Positions 53,388 to 61,834 of a stretch of DNA of 64,000 nucleotides are shown here, in pieces (positions within the stretch are counted from its first letter, which is position 1; every line of letters begins with the position of its first letter). Made by a program: the position numbers and the translations under genes. The notes beneath the pieces are model-generated. The model saw only the letters and a program-made list of their open reading frames with translations, was not told the origin of the DNA and ran no database searches. This DNA comes from GCA-003244245 sp963822695 (GTDB lineage: Bacteria > Actinomycetota > Actinomycetes > Mycobacteriales > Pseudonocardiaceae): positions 23,520 to 87,519 of the forward strand of contig CAWGJH010000028.1 in the NCBI GenBank assembly GCA_963822695.1. The letters run 5' to 3'.

Positions 53388-53951
53388 ATGGCGAAGATCC
53401 TGATTCTGACCGGAGATGCCGCGGAGTCGCTGGAGGTCATGTACCCTTACCAGCGGCTGCGCGAGGAGGGTTACGAGGTCCACATCGCGGCGCCCACCCG
53501 CAAGAAACTGCAGTTCGTGGTGCACGACTTCGTGGCGGGCTTCGATACCTACACCGAGAAGCCCGGTTACACCTGGGATGCAGACCTTGCTTTCGCCGAC
53601 GTCGATCCCGCTGACTACGTCGCCTTGGTGATCCCGGGTGGGCGAGCGCCGGAGTACATCCGTAATGACGCCGACTGCAAGCGCATCGTCAAGCACTTCT
53701 TCGCCGCCGACAAGCCGGTGGCGCAGCTGTGCCACGCGGCGCTGGTACTCACCGCGGTCGGGGTCCTTACCGGTCGGCGAACAGCGGCCTACCCGGCGCT
53801 GGAGCCAGACGTGACGGCGGCCGGCGCGGAGTTCGTGAACGGTGCCGCAGTCGTGGACGGCGTGATGGTCTCCGCGCGGGCCTGGCCGGACCACCCAGAA
53901 TGGATGCGCGAGTTCATCCAGGTTCTGCGCGCCAAGTCACCCTCTACCTGA
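53388..53951 (+). CDS. DJ-1/PfpI family protein
   Basis: A 187-aa protein with the flavodoxin-like DJ-1/PfpI fold: MAKILILTGDAAESLEVMYP, the LVIPGGRAPEYIRND motif, and the reactive Cys in AQLCHAALVLTAVG, where CH is typical of PfpI-type members. The final helix is present (HPEWMREFIQVLR). Members act as glyoxalases, deglycases, proteases or chaperones; which is unclear. ATG 53388 follows GGGAAGGGTGACC. Single gene between a terminator and a 420-base gap. Confidence 0.87.
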   Translation: MAKILILTGDAAESLEVMYPYQRLREEGYEVHIAAPTRKKLQFVVHDFVAGFDTYTEKPGYTWDADLAFADVDPADYVALVIPGGRAPEYIRNDADCKRIVKHFFAADKPVAQLCHAALVLTAVGVLTGRRTAAYPALEPDVTAAGAEFVNGAAVVDGVMVSARAWPDHPEWMREFIQVLRAKSPST

Positions 53952-54375
53952 TTTATCTGCGCCGGATTCATCTGGACCTGATTGACCTCGGGTCTGATTC
54001 ATTTCGCGCATCGCAACCGGGCACGGCGGCCGTCGAGGTCGTGGCAGGGCAGCCGAGTTGCGCTGCCAGCCCAGCCGCGCCAGCAACCGGATCAACGGTG
54101 TGCTGCAGTGGTGCCGACCGGTCACGTGATCACCGCCCTTGCTGGTGGACAGTGGCCCCAGCCGATATGGGAGTCAGGCCGGGGCCACCGCCGTCCTGGT
54201 GCGTTACCGCAGCGCTCAACCGGGGGGTTGCGGGAGCGCTCCACCAGGAGTGGATAGGCTTGCTTCTGCCTTGCTTGCACTCCAACGGTAACACGTATGA
54301 AGTTTGACAGCAATTTTCACGATCTTACAGCCGCCGATCGGGTGAATGTGACAGGAAGGATCAAGGACAGGGACC
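53952..54375. other. Non-coding gap upstream of XRE gene
   Basis: No convincing gene. The last 90 bases are AT-richer than the surroundings (AACACGTATGAAGTTTGACA, then CAATTTTCACGATC) and probably hold the promoter of the XRE/DUF397 pair. Confidence 0.4.
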
Positions 54376-55245
54376 GTGGCACAGCGCAAGACGGTCCGGT
54401 CCCGCCGGCTGGGCAAGCAGATCCGGCGGCTCCGCGACGACGCCCAGCTCAACCAGGAGAAGCTGGTCGAGCTGATGAACGCCGACCAGCCCCAGCAGCG
54501 CCGGATCTCCGCCTCGCACCTGTCCCGGGTGGAGTCCGGCATCGCCCGGATCACCTCCGAGCACCTGGAGCGGATCATCACGGTGCTCGACGTCGGCGCC
54601 GAGCTGGCGGGCAAGCTCGACGAACTACGCCGCCGGGCCGACGAACGGGGCTGGTGGCAGGAGTACTCGGACATCGTCACCGAGGCCGTGGAGATGCTCG
54701 CCGAGATCGGCGAGGACGCCGCCACCGCGCACAGCTACGACAACGTCTACGTGCAGGGGCTGCTGCAGACCCGGGCCTACGCCGAGACCCTGATCGGCAA
54801 CGACCGGGCCTTCGTCTCCCCGATCAACGTCAACCGGATGGCCGACCTGCGCATGCGGCGCCAGCAGCGGCTCGGCGAGAAGGGCTTTCAGGGCCTGGTG
54901 GCTGTGCTGACCGAGGGCGTCATCCGTACCATAGTGGGTGGCCGAGATGTCATGCGTGAACAGCTCCGATACTTGATCGAGGTGACCCAGAGGTACCCGG
55001 TGACGATCCACATCCTGCCCTTCACCGCGGGAGCGTCGCCCGGTACCGACAACTTCGTGATCTTCGGGTTCCCGCATGAGCTCGACGGCGAGATGGTGTA
55101 TGTGGACAGCGACACGGCGCAGCGCATCTACGAGGAGCGCCAGCCCGTGCGGCAGTACACGTACATCTTCGATGCGGCTCTGGCCCAGGCTCTCTCCTCC
55201 CGGGAGTCACAGGACCTGATCCGCGCAGTCATGGAGGAGTTGTGA
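54376..55245 (+). CDS. XRE-family regulator with DUF5753
   Basis: A 289-aa intact protein from GTG 54376. Helix-turn-helix over residues 10-65 (LGKQIRRLRDDAQLNQEKLV, ISASHLSRVESGIARI), then DUF5753: NVYVQGLLQTRAYAETLIGN, RMRRQQRLGEKGFQGLVAVL, VTIHILPFTAG. Same family as the broken gene at 4057. Members usually regulate their own locus or act with the DUF397 partner, here five bases downstream. Confidence 0.86.
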   Translation: MAQRKTVRSRRLGKQIRRLRDDAQLNQEKLVELMNADQPQQRRISASHLSRVESGIARITSEHLERIITVLDVGAELAGKLDELRRRADERGWWQEYSDIVTEAVEMLAEIGEDAATAHSYDNVYVQGLLQTRAYAETLIGNDRAFVSPINVNRMADLRMRRQQRLGEKGFQGLVAVLTEGVIRTIVGGRDVMREQLRYLIEVTQRYPVTIHILPFTAGASPGTDNFVIFGFPHELDGEMVYVDSDTAQRIYEERQPVRQYTYIFDAALAQALSSRESQDLIRAVMEEL

Positions 55246-55249
55246 CCCA

Positions 55250-55513
55250 GTGACCCACACACCCAACCCCTACCCCTCGCTCGACGACGCGTGCTACCAC
55301 GCCGTGGTCAACGGGCGGTACGTGAAATCAACCTTCAGCAATGGACACGCTGGCTGCCTGGCGTTCACCGTGGCCGACGGCCTGATCGGCTTCCAGGACG
55401 ACAAGTTGCCCCCAGCCGAGCGCAAGGCCCGCACCCTCATCTTCACCCAGCACGAGATGGCGGCCTTCGTCGCCGGCGCCAAGAACGGAGACTTCGACCA
55501 CCTACTCGACTAA
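55250..55513 (+). CDS. DUF397 domain protein
   Basis: An 87-aa protein with the DUF397 pattern: VNGRYVKSTFSNGHAGCLAF, then LIFTQHEMAAFVAGAKNGDF near the C-terminus. GTG 55250 follows the XRE stop by four bases. The 3' end overlaps the convergent HEPN-like gene by 12 bases. Confidence 0.82.
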   Translation: MTHTPNPYPSLDDACYHAVVNGRYVKSTFSNGHAGCLAFTVADGLIGFQDDKLPPAERKARTLIFTQHEMAAFVAGAKNGDFDHLLD

Positions 55514-57382
55514 CCTGCCCAGCCCGTACACAGAGCCCCCGCGCGGCCCACACCGTGAAGTCACCCACAGTGGCGAGGATCGATAGCCAGCGTGGTTTGG
55601 TGCGTTGCCCGCAACGACACGGTAGCGTCTGTGCCCACCTCGATCACCCAGAACCGCACCTTCGCGTTCGGTCCCGCTTGCTTGCTCACCGCACGACGAC
55701 TCGACACCTTGACCGAGTTCGAGTAGATGGCGATCGGCCGCTGCGCTATTCGAGGAGCTTGTGAGAGCTGGCCCAAGCGGGTCACTGACCAAGGCCAGCG
55801 AGTTCTTCGCCCGTGCCGCCAGATCGAGAGGTCCCACCTGATTGATCAACTGGGCATGCACCATCCGGTCAAGGCCAGCGCCGATGAGCGGTGCTGCTGT
55901 CCGTAGGGCTGGGTCGAGGGCGATGGCTGCAGTGTTGCCTCCGTGAACCACGATGTTGCGCTGCCGATAGAGTCTTCGGAAAACGCCCTGGATGATGCGG
56001 CTGACGTTCTGCAGTTGCGGGTCGGGAGCGCCCAGGACGGCTTTCATACGCTCGGCTGCGGCGACATCGCTCGGGGAATCCAGTGCGAGTGCTGTCTCGG
56101 TCGACAGCGCCTTGGCGATGACTTCGCTGCGTTGCAGGTTGCTTAGGTAGGGCCGGAGTTCAGCACTGACCGCATCGGGTTCGGACGGCTTGTGCCGGTA
56201 GGACAGTGTCGTGAGTTCGGCGCGGGGCCACGAGCAGGCGACGATGGCGGCTAGGCGATCGGCGGCTACCGCCCTGCCTTCTTTGACGTCAGCCTGGTCC
56301 CCTGGGTGGTAGAGGAGCGACTCGATCGCTGCCCATGCGCCAGCAGCAGCCGAAGCCGCAGGGCCAGCATTGAGAGGAGCGGCCAACTCCAACGCCTCAT
56401 CGAGCTGATCGCTCTGGCTGACCGAGTACATGGTCTTCTCGCTCACAAGTGACAGCACGTTGACGCCGCGCTCAGGCGGAAGCAGAGGTAGCGGCTCCGG
56501 GTAGCCAGCGACCCACACCCGACCTACTGGTTCCAGACACTTCTTCGAGCCACGCGAATAAGATCGACGGGCTTCAAGTCGTCGCACCTTGGTTCCGGCA
56601 GCCCTGGCAGCCGCTACGGCGTCCTTGACCGTGACCTTGTAACGGAAGGCACCATTATGACGGGGCGGCTTGTCGATCTTGTGTTCGGCGAACCATGCTG
56701 ATGCGCGCGGTGGGGAGTACCACTCCGGAAGGTGGGCTGCCAGATCTTGATGGTCTGGCACTGACACGAACGGCACCAGCACCTCGAAATCCCGGTCGTC
56801 TTGATCAGCAAGTTTGCTCGCATCGTCGAGGAGATCTGCCAGTGTCGCATTGGACTGTACGCTCAACGCTCGCACCCAACGGTGCAGTTGCCCGGAGCTG
56901 TGTCCGCAGTCGAGTAGATAGGTGGCGATTGCCCGCGCCAACCGTTCTGCTGAGGGGTGTTCTGCGGAGTCAACTGCGGTTGCCCATCGCGGCAGGTAGC
57001 CGTTCGTGATCATTGGCATGAGCTGGATCAGGCGGCGACGACCACGGCTATCCGGGGCCAGATTCGAGCGGAGGAGAGTGATTAGTTCCTTGCGTAACCG
57101 CGTGTCGCCCAGCCCCCGATCTGGACCGAGCTGGCGTTCCAGTACCCGTAAGTACCACGAGACCGCTCCTGGGGTCAGCACCCGCATGCGGATCCAGTCG
57201 CCGGCCTCTGCTGCCTCCTGGAGCGCAAGCACGCTGCTGACTTCCCACAAGCGACGTGGCCAGGGGCTGTCAGCCGCGAAGAAGTCCCGTAGACGGGCGA
57301 CCACGCGGCGGGCATAGGCGTCGGTGGCCAGCGGTGCGGCTGACAGAGGTGGTGCAGCGGTCACAAGGTGGTATGCTCCCAC
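55502..57382 (-). CDS. Large protein with a HEPN-like RNase motif
   Basis: A 626-aa protein. The N-terminal 300 residues are helical (RRVVARLRDFFAADSPWPRR, YLPRWATAVDSAEHPSAERL). The region near residues 360-540 looks like a HEPN domain: a helix LAAPLNAGPAASAAAGAWAA, and LYRQRNIVVHGGNT, where R-N-x3-H fits the RX4-6H active site of HEPN RNases used in antiphage and toxin systems. The last ~60 residues are atypical (SSCGEQASGTEREGAVLGDR), hinting at a frameshift near 55720. ATG or GTG 57382 as read. Single gene; no methyltransferase or NTPase beside it. Confidence 0.6.
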   Translation of the reverse strand: MGAYHLVTAAPPLSAAPLATDAYARRVVARLRDFFAADSPWPRRLWEVSSVLALQEAAEAGDWIRMRVLTPGAVSWYLRVLERQLGPDRGLGDTRLRKELITLLRSNLAPDSRGRRRLIQLMPMITNGYLPRWATAVDSAEHPSAERLARAIATYLLDCGHSSGQLHRWVRALSVQSNATLADLLDDASKLADQDDRDFEVLVPFVSVPDHQDLAAHLPEWYSPPRASAWFAEHKIDKPPRHNGAFRYKVTVKDAVAAARAAGTKVRRLEARRSYSRGSKKCLEPVGRVWVAGYPEPLPLLPPERGVNVLSLVSEKTMYSVSQSDQLDEALELAAPLNAGPAASAAAGAWAAIESLLYHPGDQADVKEGRAVAADRLAAIVACSWPRAELTTLSYRHKPSEPDAVSAELRPYLSNLQRSEVIAKALSTETALALDSPSDVAAAERMKAVLGAPDPQLQNVSRIIQGVFRRLYRQRNIVVHGGNTAAIALDPALRTAAPLIGAGLDRMVHAQLINQVGPLDLAARAKNSLALVSDPLGPALTSSSNSAAADRHLLELGQGVESSCGEQASGTEREGAVLGDRGGHRRYRVVAGNAPNHAGYRSSPLWVTSRCGPRGGSVYGLGRLVE

Positions 57383-57721
57383 TAGCGCTTAGCGCGAGAG
57401 ACTAGGCCAGAGGAGCCGCCCGCCAGGGCCGCTCCTCGGCTTTCGTGTGGGCTAGCCCGAACCCAACATGACCGGACCGCTGGTTGGGCTGCTGCTTCCG
57501 TCGGATTCGAATAGCGCGCGCTGGAGTTTCCCAGCTTAAGAAGCGCGTCCGTCACAGCGTCGCGCTCACGTGCCTAACCGCCCCCGGCGGGTTTGGCCGG
57601 ACGGCCCGCCGTCAAACGTAGGGATGCCGAGAAAGGTCGAGCGCGGGCAGGCCAAGCGCTACCAGGTGAGGCAGGTCGCGGGCTTGGCACGACGGTATGA
57701 TTAGTCCTTGGAGGACGAGCG
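57383..57721. other. Promoter gap of the HEPN-like gene
   Basis: Nothing recognisable as a gene or tRNA. A 26-codon frame at about 57623-57703 is too short to support. GGATTCGAATAG near 57500 resembles part of a tRNA T-arm but no cloverleaf can be drawn. Confidence 0.35.
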
Positions 57722-57934
57722 ATGAACCCTGGTTATCGGATCGAGGTGTTCTGGAGCGACGAAGACGAGGTCTGGATCGCCGACGTTCCCGACCTCCCGA
57801 TGTGCTCCGCTCATGGTGTGGCCCCCCACGAGGCTGTCGTCGAGGTCGAGCAGGCTATCGAGGCATGGTTGGACGCAGCTCGTGCCACGGGTCGGCTAGT
57901 CCCGAAGCCGTCCAGCCGGGCTGCCCTGGCCTGA
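57722..57934 (+). CDS. HicB-like protein without a HicA partner
   Basis: A 70-aa protein starting at ATG 57722 after TTGGAGGACGAGCG. It has the HicB RNase H-like start: YRIEVFWSDEDEVWIADVPD, LPMCSAHGVAPHEAVVEVEQ, AIEAWLDAARATG. HicB antitoxins pair with a small HicA RNase, normally adjacent; none is visible on either side. It may be a solitary regulator. Confidence 0.72.
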   Translation: MNPGYRIEVFWSDEDEVWIADVPDLPMCSAHGVAPHEAVVEVEQAIEAWLDAARATGRLVPKPSSRAALA

Positions 57935-58003
57935 TGCTCTGCGGCATCCGGCGCGCAGCGACCACTGGATGGCGCCCTCCCGCAGGGCATTTTCTGACGG
58001 GGG

Positions 58004-58621
58004 CTAGTGGAGCGCCAGCAGGCGGTCATAGACCATTTCGTGCACCCACCGGCTGGTCGCGGTCAGGGGCGTGGTCGCGACCGGGCGCGTACGTCCGACG
58101 TGCACCACGTCGACAGCATCAGGGTCGACGTCGTGTGGTCCTGCGGCGGCCAGCACGGTGGGGCCGTAGTACTCGGCGTGGCTGAGGCACTCAACGTTTC
58201 GAGCGATATGCGCGGGCAGTAACAGGGCAGTGGGGCACAGTTCGGCGAACGGCGCGGCGCCGGTGAGCCCGGTCCGCCAGTGCCGGGCCGGTGCGATGAT
58301 GCCGCTCAGCTGCACCGCGGGCATGGGCACAAGACGCTGCATTTCGGGCCAGGCCCAGGTGGATACCGACACCCGGTCGGTCACCGGGCCCCAGCCCAAG
58401 CTGATCCGGCGCTCATGCACGTCGCTGATGAGGTGGGCGACGGCCACCACACGGCGGCCGAGCAGCACCATCGGGGGCAGGACCACACCATCCCAGCCGA
58501 GCGCGTCGGCAGTGGCGCAGGCCAGGTGGTCCGGCGCGGACAAGATCTCGGCGGAGTCGAGCGCCCAGATCTGGGGACGGAGCGCGGTCCCGCGGGCGTC
58601 GGCGAGCGATTTGGGTGCCAC
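58004..58621 (-). CDS. Hypothetical 205-aa protein
   Basis: A soluble protein, GTG 58621. It contains GWDGVVLPPMVLLGRRVVAV, then HERRISLGWGPVTDRVSV and SRWVHEMVYDRLLALH at the C-terminus. I recognise no family. Converges on the HicB gene. Confidence 0.5.
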   Translation of the reverse strand: MAPKSLADARGTALRPQIWALDSAEILSAPDHLACATADALGWDGVVLPPMVLLGRRVVAVAHLISDVHERRISLGWGPVTDRVSVSTWAWPEMQRLVPMPAVQLSGIIAPARHWRTGLTGAAPFAELCPTALLLPAHIARNVECLSHAEYYGPTVLAAAGPHDVDPDAVDVVHVGRTRPVATTPLTATSRWVHEMVYDRLLALH

Positions 58622-58838
58622 GGGGGACGGTCTCCCATCGTTTATGGTGGATTCACGCCTCTTGTGCCAAGCCGCTGCGGCCAGTCGGATAGCGGCAGCG
58701 GCGTGGATATAAGGATTACCAGGAACTTGCCGTTCGGTGGCGTAGGCGCGGCCGTTGCGGCGTCCGGCGGCGGCTCCTCCGCGCTGACTGGTTAACCAAG
58801 TTCAGCCCGTCCGATAATGGAATCCCTGCGACTGGCGG

Positions 58839-59429
58839 GTGGCTCCGGTTCCCTATCGCGATAGAGGCGACTATGGGCTGGTGCGGCTGTTCGTGGCCTT
58901 GACGCCACCTGGTGAGGTGCTCGAAGCGTTGCAGACCGTTGCCCAAGGGCTGCGCGAGGTTGCGCCGGACCTGCGGTGGACGCGTCCCGAGCAGTGGCAC
59001 GTGACGCTGGTCTTCCTTAGTGAGGTCGGCGATGACAGCGTTGACGAACTGGCCCGCCGGCTCAACCGGACAGCTGCCGGGCACCCGCCACTGTCCCTGG
59101 TCCTGGGTGGTGGCGGCCGGTTTGGCCATCGGGTGTTGTGGACCGGGGTGCAGGGCGATCGCGACGGGTTACGCAGGCTCGCCGACTCGGCTGCGGCGGC
59201 GGCCCGCCGCAGCCGTCTGCCGGTAGAGCACCGCCCGTACCGACCGCACCTTACCCTGGCCCGGGCCGACGCTGGGGCGGATCTACGCCCGTTGGTCGAG
59301 CGACTGGCCGCCTGGCGAGGGGTGCCGTGGGTAGCAACTCAGCTGCATCTTGTGCGCAGCCGCATCAGTGCCGCGCCGGGCGGGTCCGCGCTGCACGAGC
59401 CGATCGGTGGCTGGCCACTCGACGGGTAG
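58839..59429 (+). CDS. thpR: 2'-5' RNA ligase / RNA 2',3'-cyclic phosphodiesterase
   Basis: A 196-aa protein with two HxTx motifs: EQWHVTLVFLSEVG (residues 49-62) and YRPHLTLARADAG (residues 133-145), the two catalytic His arms of the 2H phosphoesterase fold. The N-terminus VRLFVALTPPGEVLEALQ is typical. GTG 58839 or GTG 58878 (VRLFVA) could start it. ThpR opens 2',3'-cyclic phosphates on RNA. Single gene. Confidence 0.87.
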   Translation: MAPVPYRDRGDYGLVRLFVALTPPGEVLEALQTVAQGLREVAPDLRWTRPEQWHVTLVFLSEVGDDSVDELARRLNRTAAGHPPLSLVLGGGGRFGHRVLWTGVQGDRDGLRRLADSAAAAARRSRLPVEHRPYRPHLTLARADAGADLRPLVERLAAWRGVPWVATQLHLVRSRISAAPGGSALHEPIGGWPLDG

Positions 59430-59715
59430 CAAGGGTGGATAAGTAGATGATGCCCGGCGTCACCGGCCGCGACAACATCACGATCCGTGCGACTACTGAG
59501 CACAGTCCGGGCGCTGTCACTAGGTACTCGCACGGACACCAGTGACGGGTGGAGCGGCCGGGATACTTCCGCCGCTGCGTTACCGTTCGTTTCCACCAAG
59601 TAGCCGCATTGGTGTCGGTGCTCAGTAGTCATCACCAGTGAATCTATGTAGTACCGCACCTGCTCCTGTCCGCACGGCGCACCTGCTGCGCCCTGCCGAC
59701 AGTAATAGGATTGCC
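59430..59715. other. Non-coding gap before the tandem repeat locus
   Basis: No gene-like frame. Shallow GC-rich pairing is possible but nothing specific; the sequence duplicated in the second unit begins at about 59716. Confidence 0.35.
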
Positions 59716-60051
59716 GCAAACCTGGTACGCGCTGCCCCGCGGGCCACGTTCCACTACCTATGATCATCCCCGCAGGGTTGCTCACCAGTGACGATGCACG
59801 ATCGGGTGGCAGCTGAGCAAGCCCTGTCCGACGTCACGCAGTAGGTGGTCAGTGCCTGGGACCTACGTAACTGTTCGCCGATGATTAAGTAGCTTCACGG
59901 CATAGGTGGCAGGATTTCAATTTTAAGTGGCGAATGCATGTTGTCAGGTGACCCGTTTCTCGCCATGGTGGTGATTAGCCGAATCGGCACGGGGTCGATG
60001 AGGTGTTTTGTTTCCGGCCCCAATTGGGGGGCAACTGTGAGGAGGATTTTC

Positions 60052-60303
60052 ATGTCTGACGCAGTGAGTTTTGTGGAGATCGACGGACAGCACGTGGAGC
60101 TGCTTCCGGCGCGCACCGTCATGTCCACGTTCGTTGCCGGTAAGGGTGGCGGCGGCGACGGCGGCTACGGCGGCCCCGGCGGCAAGGGTACTGGGGGTAT
60201 CGGCGTTAACCTGCTGGACATCGACGTGCTGGGTGACCAGACCAACAGCGCCGCTGACGGCGTTGGCGGCCACGGCGGTGGCGCTAGCGGAGGCCGTGGC
60301 TGA
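60052..60303 (+). CDS. Glycine-rich peptide 1 with conserved leader-like half
   Basis: An 83-aa peptide, ATG 60052 after TGAGGAGGATTTTC. Residues 1-24 (MSDAVSFVEIDGQHVELLPA, then RTVM) are identical to the second copy. Residues 29-52 are a Gly-rich block (KGGGGDGGYGGPGGKGTGG), followed by the conserved GVNLLDIDVLGDQTNSAADG and a second variable Gly/His/Ser tail ending GGRG. The leader-plus-variable layout looks like a ribosomally made, possibly modified or exported peptide, but there is no modification enzyme, GG-type protease or transporter nearby. No signal peptide. Confidence 0.7.
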   Translation: MSDAVSFVEIDGQHVELLPARTVMSTFVAGKGGGGDGGYGGPGGKGTGGIGVNLLDIDVLGDQTNSAADGVGGHGGGASGGRG

Positions 60304-60334
60304 GTCGTTGGCAGCTGGGTTGAGCCGTTGATCG

Positions 60335-60368
60335 CATGCGGTGCCGTTGGCTAGCCAACGGCCGCATG
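60335..60368 (+). ncRNA. Conserved hairpin in the 3' region of peptide 1
   Basis: CATGCGG-TG-CCGTTGG, loop CTAG, CCAACGG-CCGCATG: a 14-bp stem with a two-base bulge. The copy at 61293-61328 forms a comparable stem with different pairing details. A perfect palindrome CGATCACGTGATCG follows at 60437-60450. Confidence 0.6.
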
Positions 60369-60468
60369 GCCGGTGGTAACGCTGAGGGCGGTGCTGGGGC
60401 AGCCGACTGCAGTCTGAGTCGTGCAGTACCGCCGCGCGATCACGTGATCGTGTGCGATGTCGTCGGCA

Positions 60469-60506
60469 AAGGGTGGGTGGCCGCATTGCGGCCACCCACC
60501 CTTTTT
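60469..60506 (+). terminator. Rho-independent terminator after peptide 1
   Basis: AAGGGTGGGTGGCCGC (60469-60484), loop ATT, GCGGCCACCCACCCTT (60488-60503): a perfect 16-bp stem with a T tail. It defines each unit as a separate transcript. Confidence 0.88.
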
Positions 60507-61012
60507 ACGTGCACGCTGCCCAGTGCCAGGAACTGCCCGCATCTGACGCCCGTGTCGCGCTAGGAGAAGGGAACTAGGTAGTCGCCGTCTGCGGGTCTAC
60601 GTAGCAACTCGCCGGGCTTTTCTCGAAGTGCGCAAGTCCCTGTCGTGTCGATGGCGATGGTGCCACATCAAACCTGGTACCCGGCGCGCCGCAGGCGGCT
60701 TCCCGCTACCTACGCTCATCCCCAGTGGGGGTTGTCACCAGCGACAATGCGGATCGGACAGCACCTGCACAAGCCCCGCGCGACGCTGTGTGGTGGGTAC
60801 TGACGTTGCTGGAATCCCAGTAGCCGCCTGTCGTGGCCTGGGTGGTTGAAAAATAGACTTCATGGCTAAGTGGTGGGATGCAAAGTTAGGTGGCGATGCA
60901 TGTTGTCAGGCGATCTGTTTCTCGCCATTGTAGTGATTAGCCGAATCGGCACGGGGTCGATAAGGTGTTTTGTTCCCGGCCCCATTGGGGGGCAACTCTG
61001 AGGAGGATTTTC

Positions 61013-61261
61013 ATGTCTGACGCAGTGAGCTTTGTGGAGATCGACGGACAGCACGTGGAGCTGCTTCCGGCACGCACCGTCATGTCCATGTTCGCCCTTG
61101 GTAAGGGTGGCGGCGACGGTGGCGTCGGCGGCGCTGGCGGCAAGGGCACCGGGGGCATCGGCCTCAACGTCCTGGACATCGACGTGCTGGGTGACCAGAC
61201 CAACAGCGCCGCTGACGGCATTGGTGGCGCGGGTGGCAGCGCTCACGGCGGCCGTGGCTGA
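61013..61261 (+). CDS. Glycine-rich peptide 2 with conserved leader-like half
   Basis: An 82-aa peptide, ATG 61013 after TGAGGAGGATTTTC. The first 24 residues match peptide 1 exactly; then MSMFALGKGGGDGGVGGAGG replaces the corresponding part of peptide 1, the segment LDIDVLGDQTNSAADG is shared, and the tail is GIGGAGGSAHGGRG. Synonymous and non-synonymous differences are spread through the Gly-rich parts but not the leader, suggesting the leader is under constraint and the rest is free to vary. Role unknown; see peptide 1. Confidence 0.7.
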   Translation: MSDAVSFVEIDGQHVELLPARTVMSMFALGKGGGDGGVGGAGGKGTGGIGLNVLDIDVLGDQTNSAADGIGGAGGSAHGGRG

Positions 61262-61292
61262 GTTAACGGCAGCTGGGTTGAGCCGTTGATCG

Positions 61293-61328
61293 CATGCGGT
61301 GCCGTTGGCTAGGGAACGGCACCGCATG
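61293..61328 (+). ncRNA. Conserved hairpin in the 3' region of peptide 2
   Basis: CATGCGGTGCCGTT, loop GGCTAGGG, AACGGCACCGCATG: a perfect 14-bp stem. Compared with copy 1 the bulge has been filled by insertion of CA in the right arm, so pairing is kept although sequence changed. Confidence 0.6.
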
Positions 61329-61429
61329 GCCGGCGGTAACGCTGAGGGCGGTGCTGGGGCAGCCGACTGCAGTCTGAGTCGTGCAGTACCGCCGCGCGAT
61401 CACGTGATCGTGTGCGATGCCGTTGGCAA

Positions 61430-61466
61430 GGGGGGTGGCCGCATTGCGGCCACCCCCCAGCTATTT
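61430..61466 (+). terminator. Rho-independent terminator after peptide 2
   Basis: GGGGGGTGGCCGC (61430-61442), loop ATT, GCGGCCACCCCCC (61446-61458), then AGCTATTTT. Same architecture as after peptide 1, with a 13-bp perfect stem. Confidence 0.82.
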
Positions 61467-61553
61467 TCCCTGGTCACGAAGTTCTCCGGTAAAATCCTTG
61501 TGCCGCCGACGACTTCCGTCGCGGCCTGCCCCGCTGCCAGCCTCGTCGTCAAC

Positions 61554-61575
61554 GTGCACAAGCATCCATGTGACG
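61554..61575 (+). repeat. Third copy of the dispersed repeat
   Basis: GTGCACAAGCATCCATGTGA plus CG matches 10228-10249. It lies in the gap between the peptide-2 terminator and tRNA-Leu. Confidence 0.75.
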
Positions 61576-61601
61576 GTTTAGGGCCACATGTCTGGAAGAA
61601 G

Positions 61602-61684
61602 TGGGCGAGGGGGGAGTTGAACCCCCACGTCCTTACGGACACACGGACCTGAACCGTGCGCGTCTGCCATTCCGCCACTCGCCC
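61602..61684 (-). tRNA. tRNA-Leu (anticodon CAG)
   Basis: The reverse strand gives an 83-base tRNA: acceptor GGGCGAG with CTCGCCC and discriminator A, D-arm TGGCGGAATGGCAGACGC, anticodon stem CACGG-TTCAGGT-CCGTG with anticodon CAG, a long variable arm GTCCGTAAGGAC typical of leucine tRNA, and T-arm GGGGGTTCAACTCCCCC. No CCA is encoded. Its placement upstream of fhaA is common in actinobacteria. Confidence 0.95.
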
Positions 61685-61834
61685 TGGTGACTGCGGAAGG
61701 TTAGCACGCACGCTCGCGACGCCCTGAGGTGGCAGACCCGGCCCGCTGGCCTTCCCGGATACGATCGGGGAAGCCCCGCCAGTAGGGACCCACCAGTAGT
61801 AGGGCACTGGCCGAGCCTGGGAAAGGAGGTCGCC

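Larger units (their letters stand above)
59716..61466 (+). repeat. Tandem duplication of a ~0.96 kb peptide locus
   Basis: Unit 1 (59716-60506) and unit 2 (60668-61466) are aligned along their length: upstream CAAACCTGGTAC, GGAAGC-type spacer, GCATGTTGTCAGG, TTAGCCGAATCGGCACGGGG, GAGGAGGATTTTC before each ATG, the peptide gene, hairpins and a terminator. The coding and 3' parts are about 90% identical, the far upstream parts less. Similar ends, a ~160-base spacer, and differences concentrated in the glycine-rich half point to duplication followed by divergence. Confidence 0.85.

Noticed and set aside
53166..53894. 242-codon reverse frame over the DJ-1/PfpI gene
   Set aside because: Antisense to a gene with the complete PfpI fold and crossing a terminator; no motif.
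57480..57560. Possible tRNA (GGATTCGAATAG looks like a T-arm)
   Set aside because: No acceptor or anticodon stem can be paired around it.
61602..61684. tRNA-Leu as an island attachment site
   Set aside because: No integrase and no repeat of the tRNA 3' end is seen in the window.
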